Source of the DNA: Didymodactylos carnosus
Taxonomy: Eukaryota; Rotifera; Eurotatoria; Philodinida; Philodinidae
NCBI GenBank assembly: GCA_905250885.1
Contig: CAJNOQ010001011.1
Coordinates: 1-37,441 of the forward strand
Direction: 5' to 3'
DNA length: 37,441 nucleotides
Part shown: positions 11,471-22,859 of the stretch, piece by piece
How positions within the stretch are numbered: position 1 is the stretch's first letter
Layout of the letters: every line of letters starts with the position of its first letter
Made by a program: the position numbers and the translations under genes
Notes under the pieces: model-generated
Told to the model about the DNA's origin: nothing
The model's database searches: none
The model's input: only the letters and a program-made list of their open reading frames with translations

Positions 11471-12416
11471 CTTTCGTTTTTTACTTGTTAATAACAATTT
11501 TTTTTATGCAAAAACTGGTATCATTATTAATTAATATTTATAGTGTTAGTACTAAACAAGTACATTACTTTCGATTCAATGTTTCTTGTACTTGTTTTTT
11601 CTCTGTTTAACTTTGAACGAGATATACTACTTTATGAATTCAGTCAAAGACCAATTTGATTTTTGAATCCAACGCAATTAATTGAGTACGATATATACAA
11701 TTTTTAGGCAGTTATTTTCGACACAATATGGCATTAATACACAACTAAAAGGTAGTAATTTACTGGCGCCACTTGCTGCTTTATTTCCAGTGCTAGAGAT
11801 CTACAAAGTCAAAGTGAAATTTTGAAGAGTCATTCCTTTAATAGTTTGTTTTTTATAAATTTCTATAAATTTGTTACAATATTGGAACTAGTGCTTTTAT
11901 TTACAAGTCCTGTTCGTTATGTTTAACACTATGCACATGTTTATATTTTGTATAGAGCTAAATGTTTTGAAAAAAATGGGTCGAGATTCGTTGAGTTTGC
12001 AAGGCCAGTGAGAGAAGAAAATAGAGAGAAATATATATATATATATATAGACTATATAGCTATATAACTACATATATACATGAGCGAGAGAGAGAGAGAG
12101 AGAGAGAAAGAGAGGTGCATATAGTTCTATCATGCTGATCAACTGACATTTTTGAAAATGTACATAAACTACAATACTTTTCTTTTTTTCAAATGTTTAA
12201 AAAAGTTCATACTCGACGGTATGAATGTAATACATGCATCAGACTGAAGTAAACAGAACGTGTGCAGGTCTAATTGTGACATGGCACTTCTTATTTTGTA
12301 CAATGTTACCTTTTAATTTTTTATAGTCTCGGATGGTAGCTCAGCCTGCTTTATTTTCCTAATATCTACAATAGAATTATAATTTTTAGATTATTAGTAT
12401 TAAATTGAAGAAGAAT
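11471..12416. other. Intergenic region upstream of the serine protease
   Basis: It contains the microsatellites listed separately and otherwise AT-rich sequence. It should include the promoter of the protease gene starting at 12417, but I can name no specific element. Confidence 0.4.
12030..12115. repeat. (AT)n and (GA)n microsatellites
   Basis: An (AT)n run at about 12030-12049 and mixed TA-rich sequence are followed by a (GA)n run at about 12085-12107 with a short imperfect continuation. Confidence 0.9.
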
Positions 12417-13557
12417 ATGAAATTATCTATAGTGTACTATTTTATTAGTACGGTGTTATTATTAATTATTAGTCCCCAAACAGTGGATGCTCATTTTTTC
12501 AATTGGTTATGGCACAAAGTAGAAAAACTGTTTAATATTGACACTCGTAGAACGTTCGATTGTGGTTTATCTGATTTTCCACAACGTATTCCTTCAGCTA
12601 TTGATCAACCACGAATAACAGGTGGAATATCAGCTGCCGAACACAGTTGGGTAAGTCACGCCACTAATCATATATGATAATAGATAAAGGACTATTTATT
12701 TTAGCCATGGGTGGTCAATATTATGAATTTAGGATCATTAAAAACTTGTGGTGGAACGATTGTGAGTCATGACACAGTGATAACAGGTAACAAATCGAAT
12801 CATTTTACATCTTGAAGATTAATTCATTATTTCTCATCTCTCTTACCATTCATTATGAGTTTATTTAAAAAAACAATTTCGTTTGATCTTTTTATTTTTA
12901 GCTGCTCATTGTATTGTTGATGATACTGATATGATCAAAGTGATAGCTGGTGCTCATAATTTATTTGGACGTTTAAATTTATTCAATTATTATTCCATTG
13001 AATCTTACATTATTCATCCTGGTTATGTTAATTGTTGTGATTATGATTTAGCGGTAATTAAAATGGCAAAATCATTTGAACGAAGTGAAACAATCAATAC
13101 AATATGTTTACCAACAGATAAAAATGAACGATTAAAAATTGATACACCCGCGATCACAGTTGGATGGGGCGGAAAATTTCATAGTGGTAGTTTAAATGCT
13201 TTTGGTTCATTTTCATTAAAACAAGGTCTTGTTTATATTAAATCTATTGACTATTGTAAGCAAACATATCAAACATTTGATCCTACGGATGAACTATGTG
13301 CAACGAACTTAGCAGATAGTGTCGATGCTAGAGGTAAAAAGTAAAAAATAAGAATATTATCCATTATTAAAACATTGTTTTTATTTTTTAAACGTCTAGA
13401 AGGAGATTCAGGTGGTGCATTAATGGTCAAAAATCAAACAGATAATCGTTGGTATCTATACGGTGTAACATCACATGGATCTAACACCGAAATAATTAAA
13501 CCAGGTGTTTATTCATCAATTATTAATAAATTAGATTTTATTAAAAAATATTTATAA
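12417..13557 (+). CDS. Secreted trypsin-like serine protease (S1 family)
   Basis: Four exons (12417-12650, 12705-12786, 12902-13333, 13400-13557) encode 301 residues. The start is the ATG at 12417, directly before the signal peptide MKLSIVYYFISTVLLL. A propeptide with Cys49 is followed by the activation site QPR-ITGG (cut after Arg66). The triad is His108 in TAAHC, Asp154 in DYDLAVIK and Ser253 in GDSGG. Asp247, six residues before the Ser, occupies the S1-pocket position and predicts cleavage after Lys or Arg. Visible disulfide pairs are Cys1-Cys122 type, 42-58 and 168-182. The usual 191-220 pair is missing: Arg stands at 191 and no Cys follows Ser-His-Gly. The motif before Asp154 has an extra Cys-Cys. 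The enzyme is probably exported and either digestive or a zymogen-cascade member. AATAAA lies at 13609. Confidence 0.93.
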
Positions 13558-13608
13558 TTAGATTAAATATTAGCTATTAATGTATGTATTGAAAATTGAA
13601 TTTTTGTA

Positions 13609-13614
13609 AATAAA
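13609..13614 (+). terminator. Polyadenylation signal of the protease gene
   Basis: A canonical AATAAA stands 52 bases after the stop codon and is followed by a T-rich run. Confidence 0.6.
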
Positions 13615-13619
13615 AATCT

Positions 13620-15700
13620 TTTTTTAAATAACTTTTCTCAGTGTGAGATCATAATTTAGAGTGTATAATAAGAGAATTTTATAATAAATTATTTCTCAGT
13701 TTTTAGATTCAGGTTTAATAATAGATTACTAATAAAATTGATCATAATACATATATATATATATATGTGACCAACAATCATTGACATAATTATTAGTAAC
13801 AAAGAAAATGGAGAGATATGAAGTGATATTTTATAATTAAAATGCGTATTTGAATATGATGAAATAGATTAATACGTTTAAAATTAGAGTTCGTTTGATC
13901 GAGATCATCTAATATTACCATAATGTTCATTCAATTCTAAACAGAATAGTCTTATCTGAATGAATATCGTGCAAATAATTTCTATTTTTGTAATTAAGAC
14001 TAATGTGTTAATCTATCATTTTCTTACAATATTACAGTTTGTAAAAAAATTCATTTTAATATCATTCACTCTTATCTCCATCTACTTTTAATGTTAACGC
14101 TAATGATTATAGCTTATAAGTTCAACTATTCGTCATTTTTGTTGAAATATCATGAATGACAGACAAACACTATTACGAAATTTGATCTTTTGACTAAACC
14201 AAACAATCATGTTTATTATGGCATAACTAAATCAGAGATACATAATGATAATAATCATAATAGTTGTTAATATCAAACAATGATTTATGAACATATTATC
14301 ATTATGTGTCTGTCTTGAAAGATAATATAGAAACTATTTATTCTTCCAATGTAAAAATATGAAACAAAAAGTAAATGTGTATAATGAAAATTGACATTTT
14401 TTCATTGAAATCAATTACAAAAGATTCATTTGGAAGGTTAAATTATTTGAACAAATAGTTTGTCATATCAGTATATATATATCTATTTATATATAAGAAA
14501 AAAAATTGGTTCGTTGATACTATACCTTCATCAATCATTTTTTCTCTTCTATCGAATCAATTACCAAAGTTAAGATTACTAATATACATTTCTATTTATT
14601 GTTTTCTCTTACCAAATTACTATTTTAATAATGAATAGCAATGCAAAGAAAACGAATTATCAATACTTTATTAAAAAATTAGTGTAGATTTAAGATATTT
14701 TATACACTAGCTCATAAAGATGTTGACAGTTTAGATGTGAATTATAACCTTCAGTAAATCTATATTTACTAGTACTAAAGAAAGATTGACACTAATATAT
14801 GTGCCTATGTAAATGCTAAATATCAAAATTACCTTATTCATTTAGTTTTTACATTTAAACTACTTTCTCAACTTGGAAGAACATAGGCAAAGTTATCGTT
14901 TTTTTCTTGTAAATATTGATAATAAAAATAAACAATTTTTGGCAGACAATCTCTCTGCATGTTACAGAAGAATAAGACTATTATTCTAACAGATTATACT
15001 ATAATGTTCAACTATACTCTCGTTATTGTTGTTTTTGATAAATATACATGAAATACTTTTCCTTATGATGTGATAATAATGATTTTTTCTTATTCCTACG
15101 GTGTATTTTGTTTAGAGTTAGACTTATGTTGTTTTGTCTATTATGGATGGATAATTAATTGTATCTCAATAGAAAAAAATCATCTATCATTCTCTTAGAA
15201 ATTCCTTTTCTCTAAAAAAATTCCTTTCCTCTAAAAAAAATCGTAGCACTGGTTTTTTTCTATACTGTATGAGAAAAGTAGAAGAATATTATATGTACGA
15301 GTATATGGAAAGTTTCTCGGTTAACAGCATAATGATTTTACATATAAATAGACAAGATATTAAAATGTAAACAGTAATCAATGATGATCATTTAAATCAA
15401 CACTTTCCGATTGACAAGAGTAAGTAAAGTATTGATCAGTTTTCTATTATGTAATATGATACACTAGCGAATATTAACAAAAACCGAAGATTTCTCATAA
15501 TTACTCTTCGATCGGTCTTTAGCGACTGTCCGTGAAAATTGTCCTACTTGAAGATTTTCGATAGGATTTTTCGTTGTCTTGAAAATCTTCTTAGCTCAAA
15601 GTTTTTCTTCTCATTCGACAATTAATTAGAAAATGTGTTTTCGTCAAATTATGCTTTATGTGGCAGTGTGACTTAGTAATTATGCTGTTTGACCCTTATG
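13620..15700. other. AT-rich intergenic region
   Basis: About 2 kb in which no exon is supported. It includes an (AT)n run at 13748-13767 and a small tandem duplication of AAATTCCTTTTCTCT-like units at about 15198-15240. Confidence 0.5.
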
Positions 15701-15708
15701 TAGTTAAG

Positions 15709-15993
15709 TCATTTTACAAACAGCGAGCTTTCGACACTATCACAGTATCATCATCAGGCGAATAACTCTTTGAGAGAGAAGAGAGACAACTATATATACA
15801 TACAAAGATTTTTCTAAACGGAATTTTCTAGTTGTGATTTCTCCAACTAGAAAATTCAGAGAAATCACAACTAAAAAATTCCGTTTAGAAAAATCTCTGT
15901 ATGTATATATAGTTGTCTCTCTTCTCTCTCAAAGAGTCATTCGCCTGATGATGATACTGTGATAGTGTCGAAAGCTCGCTGTTTGTAAAATGA
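15709..15993. mobile_element. Near-perfect foldback element (285 bp)
   Basis: Arms 15709-15842 and 15860-15993 are each 134 bases and nearly identical as reverse complements (about three mismatches by eye), with a 17-bp centre. The outer ends are TCATTTTACAAACAG and its complement. High arm identity suggests recent insertion or arm homogenisation. No open frame and no clear target duplication are seen. It could form a long hairpin RNA if transcribed. Confidence 0.9.
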
Positions 15994-15999
15994 TTTTAC

Positions 16000-17738
16000 T
16001 TAAATTCTTTTCTATAATTTTGAATATACTATGTTTCATAAAAAACGTAAAAAAATCAAAAAGCATCAATATAGTTAAGCCATGTAATAATCTTCAGCAA
16101 ATTATTCATATCTTAATGCTTCGGATCACCTGTTCGACAGCATATTTACTACGCTCAGACACGTAATACGGTTCCCTCAGTTAATACAAGTTTGTGATTT
16201 TCCAGAACGAGCTCATAGGCAGTTAGTGAGTGTGTATATAAAACTCAAGCAACTGGGCGAAAAGAATTCCAGTCTAGTCTTGTGTCCAGCGTTATGGTTG
16301 ATGACTAAGTACGGCATGAGTGACTATGTGAGAAACGTCTCAGTTACAGCGAAGATATCAGACTACTAAAACTGACTATGTCAGCATCCAGCGGTAGCTA
16401 CAACGACTATTCTTGCTTCCTCCTTAACAGAAAAGTTGCGAATATTTGAGGCTTAAAGTTGCGCTCACTGGATATGTTTATACACACTATTTGAGTGAAA
16501 CTTAATCTCTATTTTCCTTATAGTTCACATGATTAATCTTCTCATAGAATGTCTCTCAAAATAATCAGTTACACTGGAAATGATCTTTATTCGTAGCTCA
16601 TGTTTGACACAATAAATTGTCCGTAAAAGTTGATATCAAACCTACGATTATAGATTCTGTCTATTTTTTGATCATATTGTATCTCAGGATTAGTGACATC
16701 ACGTTATTTTCCAATAAGAGAATATACGTACAGCTAATAGTTGTTCATCTAAACAATACAAAGACATGATATAAACAATGTTTAAAATTATTGTACAGAA
16801 TAAGAACAACCATTAATTATTCAGAGTCTTCAAGTGAAGAAATCACTTTAACAGTTCTCTTGTCTACGTAATGTTATTTCCATCTGGAGAATCAACTTTT
16901 GTTCAATCGTTCAGTGTATGATTAATATCGAAAAGATCATCGTTTCTTTCTCGTTTGTCTATGATCCTCATGTCAGTAAGAGAAGAAGAAAGAGAGAGAG
17001 AGAGACAATATATACATATACAGTTGATACTCAACACATATAGTCGATTTTGATTAATGCTTAACAGAAGAACACATAGACATTACTGATAATCACTTTT
17101 GCCTCTTCTTCATTGTGTATGTATGAGGTATATTTGTTAGAGTTTTTGAACAGACTTATTCTACTGCCTCTTGTAATCTGATTTAATATAAATTATACAT
17201 ATAGATAGGCTGCTGACACAAGAAAAAATAATAATGTCTGTCTTTGTCTCTCTCTTTCTCTCCTTTAACAGAACAGTGATAACCTTCATTTCGTATCCAT
17301 CATTCATTCAATAAAATTTCACTTTACATCAATTAAAAGCCGTATCACAGTTTTCTCTCGACGCACATATGACAGCTAGTTAATCAGTGCTAAAGTCAAT
17401 TAAGTGCGGGTAAGTTATCACTTGATTAGATATTTATTTTAACTGTTAACTACATGATGATATCAAATATAAGAATCAAAACAGATTTTTTTTCTCATTA
17501 AATATTTGATGACTCTCTCAAATCTCCCTTAATGCGCGAATACTAAGGTTTGCAGAATAATAAAATTTATTGGTTAAAAAAAATATTCAGGTAGATCATT
17601 GGTTCTTCCATAAAAATGTATTAGAATACTTTAGTCTACATATTCGAAAAATGAAGGAAATCCTAGAAGCACGGATACTAGTTGAATGCGTTGTCTGAAA
17701 TCTCAATTAATCTGCAATCATGTTTTGTGAATTTTCAG
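16000..17738. other. Intergenic region and possible 5' UTR of the Shisa-like gene
   Basis: No coding exon is supported. A (GA)n run lies at 16981-17005. A strong donor (GTAAGT at about 17409) could mark the end of a non-coding first exon of the Shisa-like gene, because all three frames before it contain nearby stops. The segment 16813-16866 recurs at 20583-20628, where a MITE interrupts it. Confidence 0.4.
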
Positions 17739-18533
17739 ACTTATTCGTCAATTATTTCGCCGATCCATCGAACGATGCGTGCAAGCTGTCCTGGATTTCT
17801 CGATCGCCATGGCATCTGGAATAATGGTTTCGATTGTCCACCACCTTCAGCTGGTCCTATACGTATGTGTTGTGGTACAGAAAGTGAACGTTATTGTTGT
17901 ATTTCTGACGATAATGATCAAACAAACAGCAACAATAACATTTATTTTTCAAATAAACATCAATTATTTCGTACACTTTTGTCATCATCATCCTCAAAGC
18001 CAAAGTTATCTACTTATTTATCAGCAACAACAATGAACGATCGTTTTTCTAATTATACACCATTTTTAACTGGGGTATTTAGTCTATTTATATGTTTTCT
18101 TATCTGTCTGCTATGTATCTATCTTTATTTTCAATTTACTCAAAATTGTTGTTATCCTAAACGAAAGAAACAAAAAGGAACAAAAACAGGAATGGTTCGA
18201 CAGTCACAACAGCATGATGGTTTATTAACATTAACGACACTTCAACCATTACCATACCGAAATATGGCTTATCTAACATCATCTTCTACTTATCGTTCCT
18301 CACAACAACAAAATCGTATATCAACAATCTCAAGTGAAACGGGAAAATCTTCAACACGTACAGACACATCGGTTTGTGACTTAACACCCTTGAATTTATA
18401 TCCAACGATGACAACATCATTGTTAATTAGCGAAAATGATGAAACAAATCAACCACAAGTTCATCAAGGTTCTCCAATATCTTCATCTTGCTATGTCTTT
18501 CCAAATGAATTGGAATATTTATGTCATAAATAA
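17739..18533 (+). CDS. Shisa-like single-pass membrane protein (first exon not found)
   Basis: The exon starts after the acceptor ATTTTCAG. Counting from the ATG at 17775 it encodes 252 residues. Residues 5-42 form a Shisa-type Cys-rich domain: CPGFLDRHGIW, then FDCPPP, then CCG, then ERYCC. A hydrophobic helix spans about 98-121, followed by CCYPKRKK and a Ser/Thr/Gln-rich cytoplasmic tail, which matches the Shisa layout. Family members act in the ER or at the plasma membrane; vertebrate Shisa restrains Wnt and FGF receptor maturation, and others modify AMPA receptors. No signal peptide lies in this exon, so it should be on an upstream exon I could not identify; a start at 17775 without one is the alternative. 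A frame upstream to 17682 lacks an ATG. AATAAA overlaps the stop region. Confidence 0.8.
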   Translation, partial: TYSSIISPIHRTMRASCPGFLDRHGIWNNGFDCPPPSAGPIRMCCGTESERYCCISDDNDQTNSNNNIYFSNKHQLFRTLLSSSSSKPKLSTYLSATTMNDRFSNYTPFLTGVFSLFICFLICLLCIYLYFQFTQNCCYPKRKKQKGTKTGMVRQSQQHDGLLTLTTLQPLPYRNMAYLTSSSTYRSSQQQNRISTISSETGKSSTRTDTSVCDLTPLNLYPTMTTSLLISENDETNQPQVHQGSPISSSCYVFPNELEYLCHK

Positions 18534-18537
18534 TAAA
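18532..18537 (+). terminator. Polyadenylation signal overlapping the Shisa-like stop codon
   Basis: The AATAAA hexamer begins inside the TAA stop codon. If used, the 3' UTR would be very short. A later signal may be used instead. Confidence 0.35.
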
Positions 18538-18747
18538 TAATCATTTTTTACAATTATGCTAACTCAAGAACACTTCAGACTGTTTGACAAGCATGTAGAG
18601 CTACATGAAGCTCAACGACAGATAAAGAACATTTTTTCTGATTTGTCAGACAGCAACCTTGCACAAACTATAAAAGTTAACACAAAGAATGATACGTGTT
18701 TAGATAACATCAAATGTTTCAAAAAACTAATCTTAAAACGTATTTTA

Positions 18748-18945
18748 TTTTTCATTTATCAAAATACTTATTCAAAGATACGTTTTACAGTTTATACTGC
18801 TTTTGTATTGTTTCATAGATTTAGAACAGAAAACATGAGTGATGTAATAACGATAACAAAGAATAATAACAGCAAGAAACAGAATGTCAGTAAAAACGGA
18901 AAATAACTTGCATAAAAAGGCAACGTATTTAACAACTATAAGAAG
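18748..18945. repeat. Dispersed repeat, copy A (138-bp identical core)
   Basis: Positions 18798-18935 are identical over 138 bases to 27855-27992, same orientation, about 9 kb apart. Weaker similarity extends about 50 bases to the left. The core contains no credible gene. No termini or target duplications were found, so the element class is unknown. Confidence 0.85.
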
Positions 18946-19202
18946 GACAGAATGAAAAAACCTGTAGGAATCAGCCCCTCCTAAAAATATTTTAATTTTA
19001 ATGTAGATCGAGAGAGAGACTTCAGTTTTATGTAGTTTTCCGTATTTTTCGGAGGTCCGAAATGCATTTTGTTGCAAAAAGTAAATTATAATAAATTACT
19101 AACCTTTTCGACGCTAGATTGCCGTTAAGAATTTATTTTCCGTAAGAAATGGAGATGTAATTTTTTTTCAAATATATTAATCGACAGAGCTTGACGAGCT
19201 GA

Positions 19203-19572
19203 CCAAGAATATGTACGAAGGAATGGTTGAGCGTAAAAATAACGCCTTATCAAAAAAACACTTTGGATTTAACTTTTTAGCACTATCTGCTACCGTATTT
19301 CGCTTTTTTCTCTACCATTCAACCTTTAATCACCAACCATTCCTAGTGTAATAAATAGCTCGTGAAAAGAGCTACAAGAATATGTATAAGTAATTGATTC
19401 CACTGATCGGAATCACTGTAAAATCTTCAGTATAATCTCAACAGCACTTTATTAATCTGTATTTTTGCTCTTTTTTGCGTTTTTCGCCACTAAAGCAACT
19501 TTAATCACAAACCATTCCTAGTGTAATGAATGGCCCGTGACAAGAGCTACAAGAATATGTATTAATAATCGA
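19203..19572. repeat. Local direct and inverted repeats
   Basis: The block at 19320-19394 recurs diverged at 19497-19572; both contain AACCATTCCTAGTGTAAT and GAGCTACAAGAATATGTAT. A shorter inverted relative with GAATATGTACGAAGGAATGG lies at 19207-19226. The pattern suggests a decayed tandem or MITE-derived array. Confidence 0.6.
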
Positions 19573-19672
19573 GTGAAAAGTTTGGGATCATGGTGAAATC
19601 GTGACAATAAGTTCAACATAACTTAAAATCAGTATAGTTTTGGAAATAAATGCAAATCTTTGCCATCAAGAA

Positions 19673-20380
19673 TAGAGGGCTGCGGGACAGTCCCGGTCCC
19701 GCGGGACTTTTTACGCGACCCAGAAAAAACTTTTTTACGGCGCCGAGACCGGGATCTAGAGGTCTGCGGGATTGTCCCAGTCTCGTGGAACTTTTAATAG
19801 GACCACGACCGGTTTTTTTTGAAAATAGTCTTGTATGAAGTATAAAAATTTCTTAGTTTCTGTGCCTGTTTGTATGTAGCCAGTAGTTCTGCGAGAAAGA
19901 ATTCACACATAATTCGAAAAGTCCTCAGTTAATAATCTCATCCCATAGTGCTATTTTCCAGATTAGCTTGAATTAGTGTCGCGCTGACATAGTTTGTTCA
20001 AAGTTCAAATTTTTGTTAACACAGCTAAAGCTATAAGTTTCTTCTAGCTTAAACAATAGAAAAGGAAAAATGTCTACTGTTGAAAGTTCATAGTTGAATA
20101 CTATTCATTTTTATCCATCAAAAAAAGTCATCATCAAGTGTTGCAGTTGTTGCCATTTCATCGTTATCACTATCATTATCTTTTTGCTTGTTATGATCAT
20201 CGTCCTGCTCTTCATATTTTTGTTTTTTTGTTAATGTTTCTGAACTTGTGTCTGCAGTAGTATTACATAAATCTTTGTAATTTACAACGCGCTGACTTTC
20301 AAACTACGGGCGCTACTTTGAAAAAATATTTACGGGACCACGGGACCGGGGCCAAAAACGTTTGGTCCCGCAGACCTCTA
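19673..20380. mobile_element. Non-autonomous hAT element (708 bp)
   Basis: The left end TAGAGGGCTGCGGGAC and the right end GTCCCGCAGACCTCTA form near-perfect terminal inverted repeats. The perfect 8-bp duplication ATCAAGAA flanks it at 19665-19672 and 20381-20388. A second terminus-like sequence (TAGAGGTCTGCGGGA) lies inside at 19756, so the left end is partly duplicated. GC-rich ends contrast with an AT-rich interior. An open frame on the minus strand at 20118-20303 may be a coding remnant of the parent element. Confidence 0.93.
20118..20303 (-). pseudogene. Possible coding remnant inside the hAT element
   Basis: About 61 residues are open between a stop on each side. They read as polar, acidic sequence (for example NDSDNDEMATTATLDDDFF). 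The composition looks protein-like and lies inside an element with hAT ends, so it may derive from the parent transposase. There is no recognisable domain, so this is tentative. Confidence 0.3.
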
Positions 20381-20628
20381 ATCAAGAATCGTTTTCAAAG
20401 CAAAATAAAGGTAATATTCGTAATCAGCGCTAAAAGCTGAGTCGAATGATGTGATATTCATGATTTTAGCAAAACTTTTGTTTCTTCATCAAAAGTCGCC
20501 TGTGGGGAACCATAGGCAATTTTTTAGTTTTATTCGTGACGGGGACCTCATCTGAGTTTTTGACGAAGAAACAAAAGTTTCAATTATTCAGAGTCTTCAA
20601 GTGAAGAAATTACGTTAACAGTTCTCTT

Positions 20629-20970
20629 TAGAGATGGGCAACCCGATCCGTACCCGTACCCGACCCGACCCGAAGGTTGGGTACGGGTACGAAGTTGTCG
20701 GGTACGGGTTCTATGTTTTTTTAACTTACCCGAAAACCGGAAGGTTCGAGTGGAAAACTCTCAAAATTTTAGTGAAAAAATACCGGAATCCAGCTAACAT
20801 ACATTAAGGTTTAAAAAAGAATTACTTGAGAACGTAATGATAATTTGACATGTTCAGCCGAAAAACAAAAGTTTTTAGCTGGAAAATAAAAAGGAGAAAT
20901 CTTTTAGGTATAAGTCGATTACGGGTCGGGTCGGGTACGGGTACGAAAATGGTACCCATGCACATCTCTA
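20629..20970. mobile_element. hAT-like MITE (342 bp) with ACCCG-rich ends
   Basis: The termini are TAGAGATGGGCA and TGCACATCTCTA, flanked by the perfect 8-bp duplication GTTCTCTT (20621-20628 and 20971-20978). Just inside each end are complementary runs built from ACCCGT and ACCCG units, giving a long imperfect inverted repeat. There is no coding capacity. The flanking sequence without the insertion exists at 16813-16866. Confidence 0.93.
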
Positions 20971-20978
20971 GTTCTCTT

Positions 20979-21839
20979 GTCTAAGAAAAACAAATGTATC
21001 GCAAAAGTCTTGATGAAAATTAGTAAATTCTCTTAACGCACAAGATCAATAAACATTTCTGTTGAAAAGAAGTTAAAGAAAACTACAAGAAAAGTACAAT
21101 AAATAACAATGAATACCATAAAATAATTCCTCCAAAATCTGTACTTTCAACTACATCAACTTTTGCTGTTTTTACCATTTGTCTGTCGGAAATGGAAAAC
21201 TGTTTAGGTCAAATAAATCCGAATATAGCTAGCAGTCAAGGTGTTATGTCAAAAGTTTTACTCAAGGATGGTCTGATAATAGGCACATAATTTTCAGACA
21301 GCTGTTTAACGTCAATTGTTGCAAACGATCAATTATTCGTTTGCGTTTTTTTTGATTTTCTATAGAATTGTTAAAAGAAATAAAACGCGTCTTTTCTTCA
21401 AATCCCCGACCAGCAGCTTCTATCATCTCAGCTTTTATCTCTCAATTGGTTTGTTCAACTGACTTCAAGCACATCGAAATAAACGATGTGATACGCAATG
21501 TGTTAACATTTAGATAGATAGGAAAACCATATGTATTCAATCTAGATAAATATATCCCAACTGAACTACAGTTGTTTAATATGAGCACCAAAAATATATA
21601 TACTAAATATACAACAACAATAACAATAAAATTCGATAGATAAACAACGGAACAAAACTGAAGTACATCAGTCTCAAGTCTAACTAGTAATTTTCTTTTT
21701 TACTTAGAAGTACCGAATAAAATTAGATTACAACAATGGTGATACACATGAAAAAATCGTTTTTTATCTTTTCAACATCGTCTCACGCCCACAGTCTAAA
21801 TACGCCTATGAAAAAGCTTGTCAGCGTTGGTTCTATGAA
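20979..21839. other. AT-rich intergenic region
   Basis: No exon is supported. Small inverted repeats occur, such as CAAACGA and TCGTTTG around 21325-21345. Confidence 0.4.
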
Positions 21840-22162
21840 GCAAAAATGTGAAAACTTCCTACCGAACTGTTGGACTATAACATAGAACATGCAATAATAT
21901 ATCGTCAAAATTTTTAAAACTTGTGTCTGAAAACATCAGATGCACTGTCTGTTACTGGTCCATTCGCTAGCTGTAAACACACATTTAAGTAAACACCAAA
22001 TTTATATTGAAATTTGGTCAATCACATTCCACCCCGAAAGTTTACAGCTACTGACAAAAAAAACCCTGGGAACCACAAAAATCCTCGTATATAAACTTTA
22101 TACTTCAAACTTCCTTTTCTGTCGGAAAACGGACAAGTCCTAGGAAGTTTTCACAAAATTGC
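21840..22162. mobile_element. Possible MITE with 22-bp terminal inverted repeats
   Basis: The sequence 21840-21861 matches the reverse complement of 22141-22162 at 19 of 22 positions, including a perfect 15-bp core. Nested inside is a second inverted pair (AGCTGTAAAC and GTTTACAGCT at 21969 and 22049). No target duplication is evident. The frame at 21940-22143 lies within the repeat and is not a gene. Confidence 0.5.
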
Positions 22163-22859
22163 ATAAATCATTACGGGCATGCTGATTGTTGAAATAAAAT
22201 CGAACACTAATAATCGAGCACCCCGCAATAAATAATAACATACACATTGATTTCTCGTCTATGAAATAATCTTACAATTTTTGATGTGGACAATTGAATT
22301 GAAATTTCTTGTATTATAATAAACGAAACATTCAGTAATAGACCTGTTGATTAACTAACATTTGTAAATGTCGATTCTAATACAGTTGAACTAAAGGTGA
22401 TGGACTTCTCACCATAACTAAGTATAACTATTAACATAATTATTCGTAAACTCGCTGGTAACATATTTAATAAACCCTTTGCATTTTCATAATATTTTAT
22501 TGGCTATAACAAAGAGCAAACTAGATTTCATAAACCTATTGAATAGGTTTATGAAATCTATTCTATCTAATCCATTGAACTAAGTGCTTTTGTTTATTAT
22601 ATATTTCAGAAACAACACATACTTTTCTTCCTCCAATGAACGAGTATAAAATGCAAGCAACAATCTTAGTGTGTGCGAAAACGAAGTATGTTTTCATTTT
22701 TCGCTCTCTCTTTGTTTAAGACGAAAAATATAAAAGAAAAATAGGATCAAACAATTTCATACGCGCAAACATACATCAGCCGAAATAAGAAAAAATTGTT
22801 TCTGTCTACAAGAAAAAGATAATTTTCTTTTTGCATCGTGTATTCATTTTCAAAGACTA
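22163..22859. other. Intergenic region
   Basis: Apart from the hairpin at 22522-22560 I see no exon or element here. Confidence 0.4.
22522..22560. repeat. 39-bp hairpin, perfect 19-bp arms
   Basis: TAGATTTCATAAACCTATT, a single G, and its exact reverse complement. It would form a perfect hairpin or cruciform. Confidence 0.9.

Noticed and set aside
12325..12350. A tRNA A-box-like word (TAGCTCAGCCTG)
   Set aside because: No B-box follows within tRNA distance and no cloverleaf can be drawn.
18556..18906. 116-residue frame just after the Shisa-like stop
   Set aside because: Its second half is the dispersed non-coding repeat also found at 27805-28000, and the first half has no recognisable domain.
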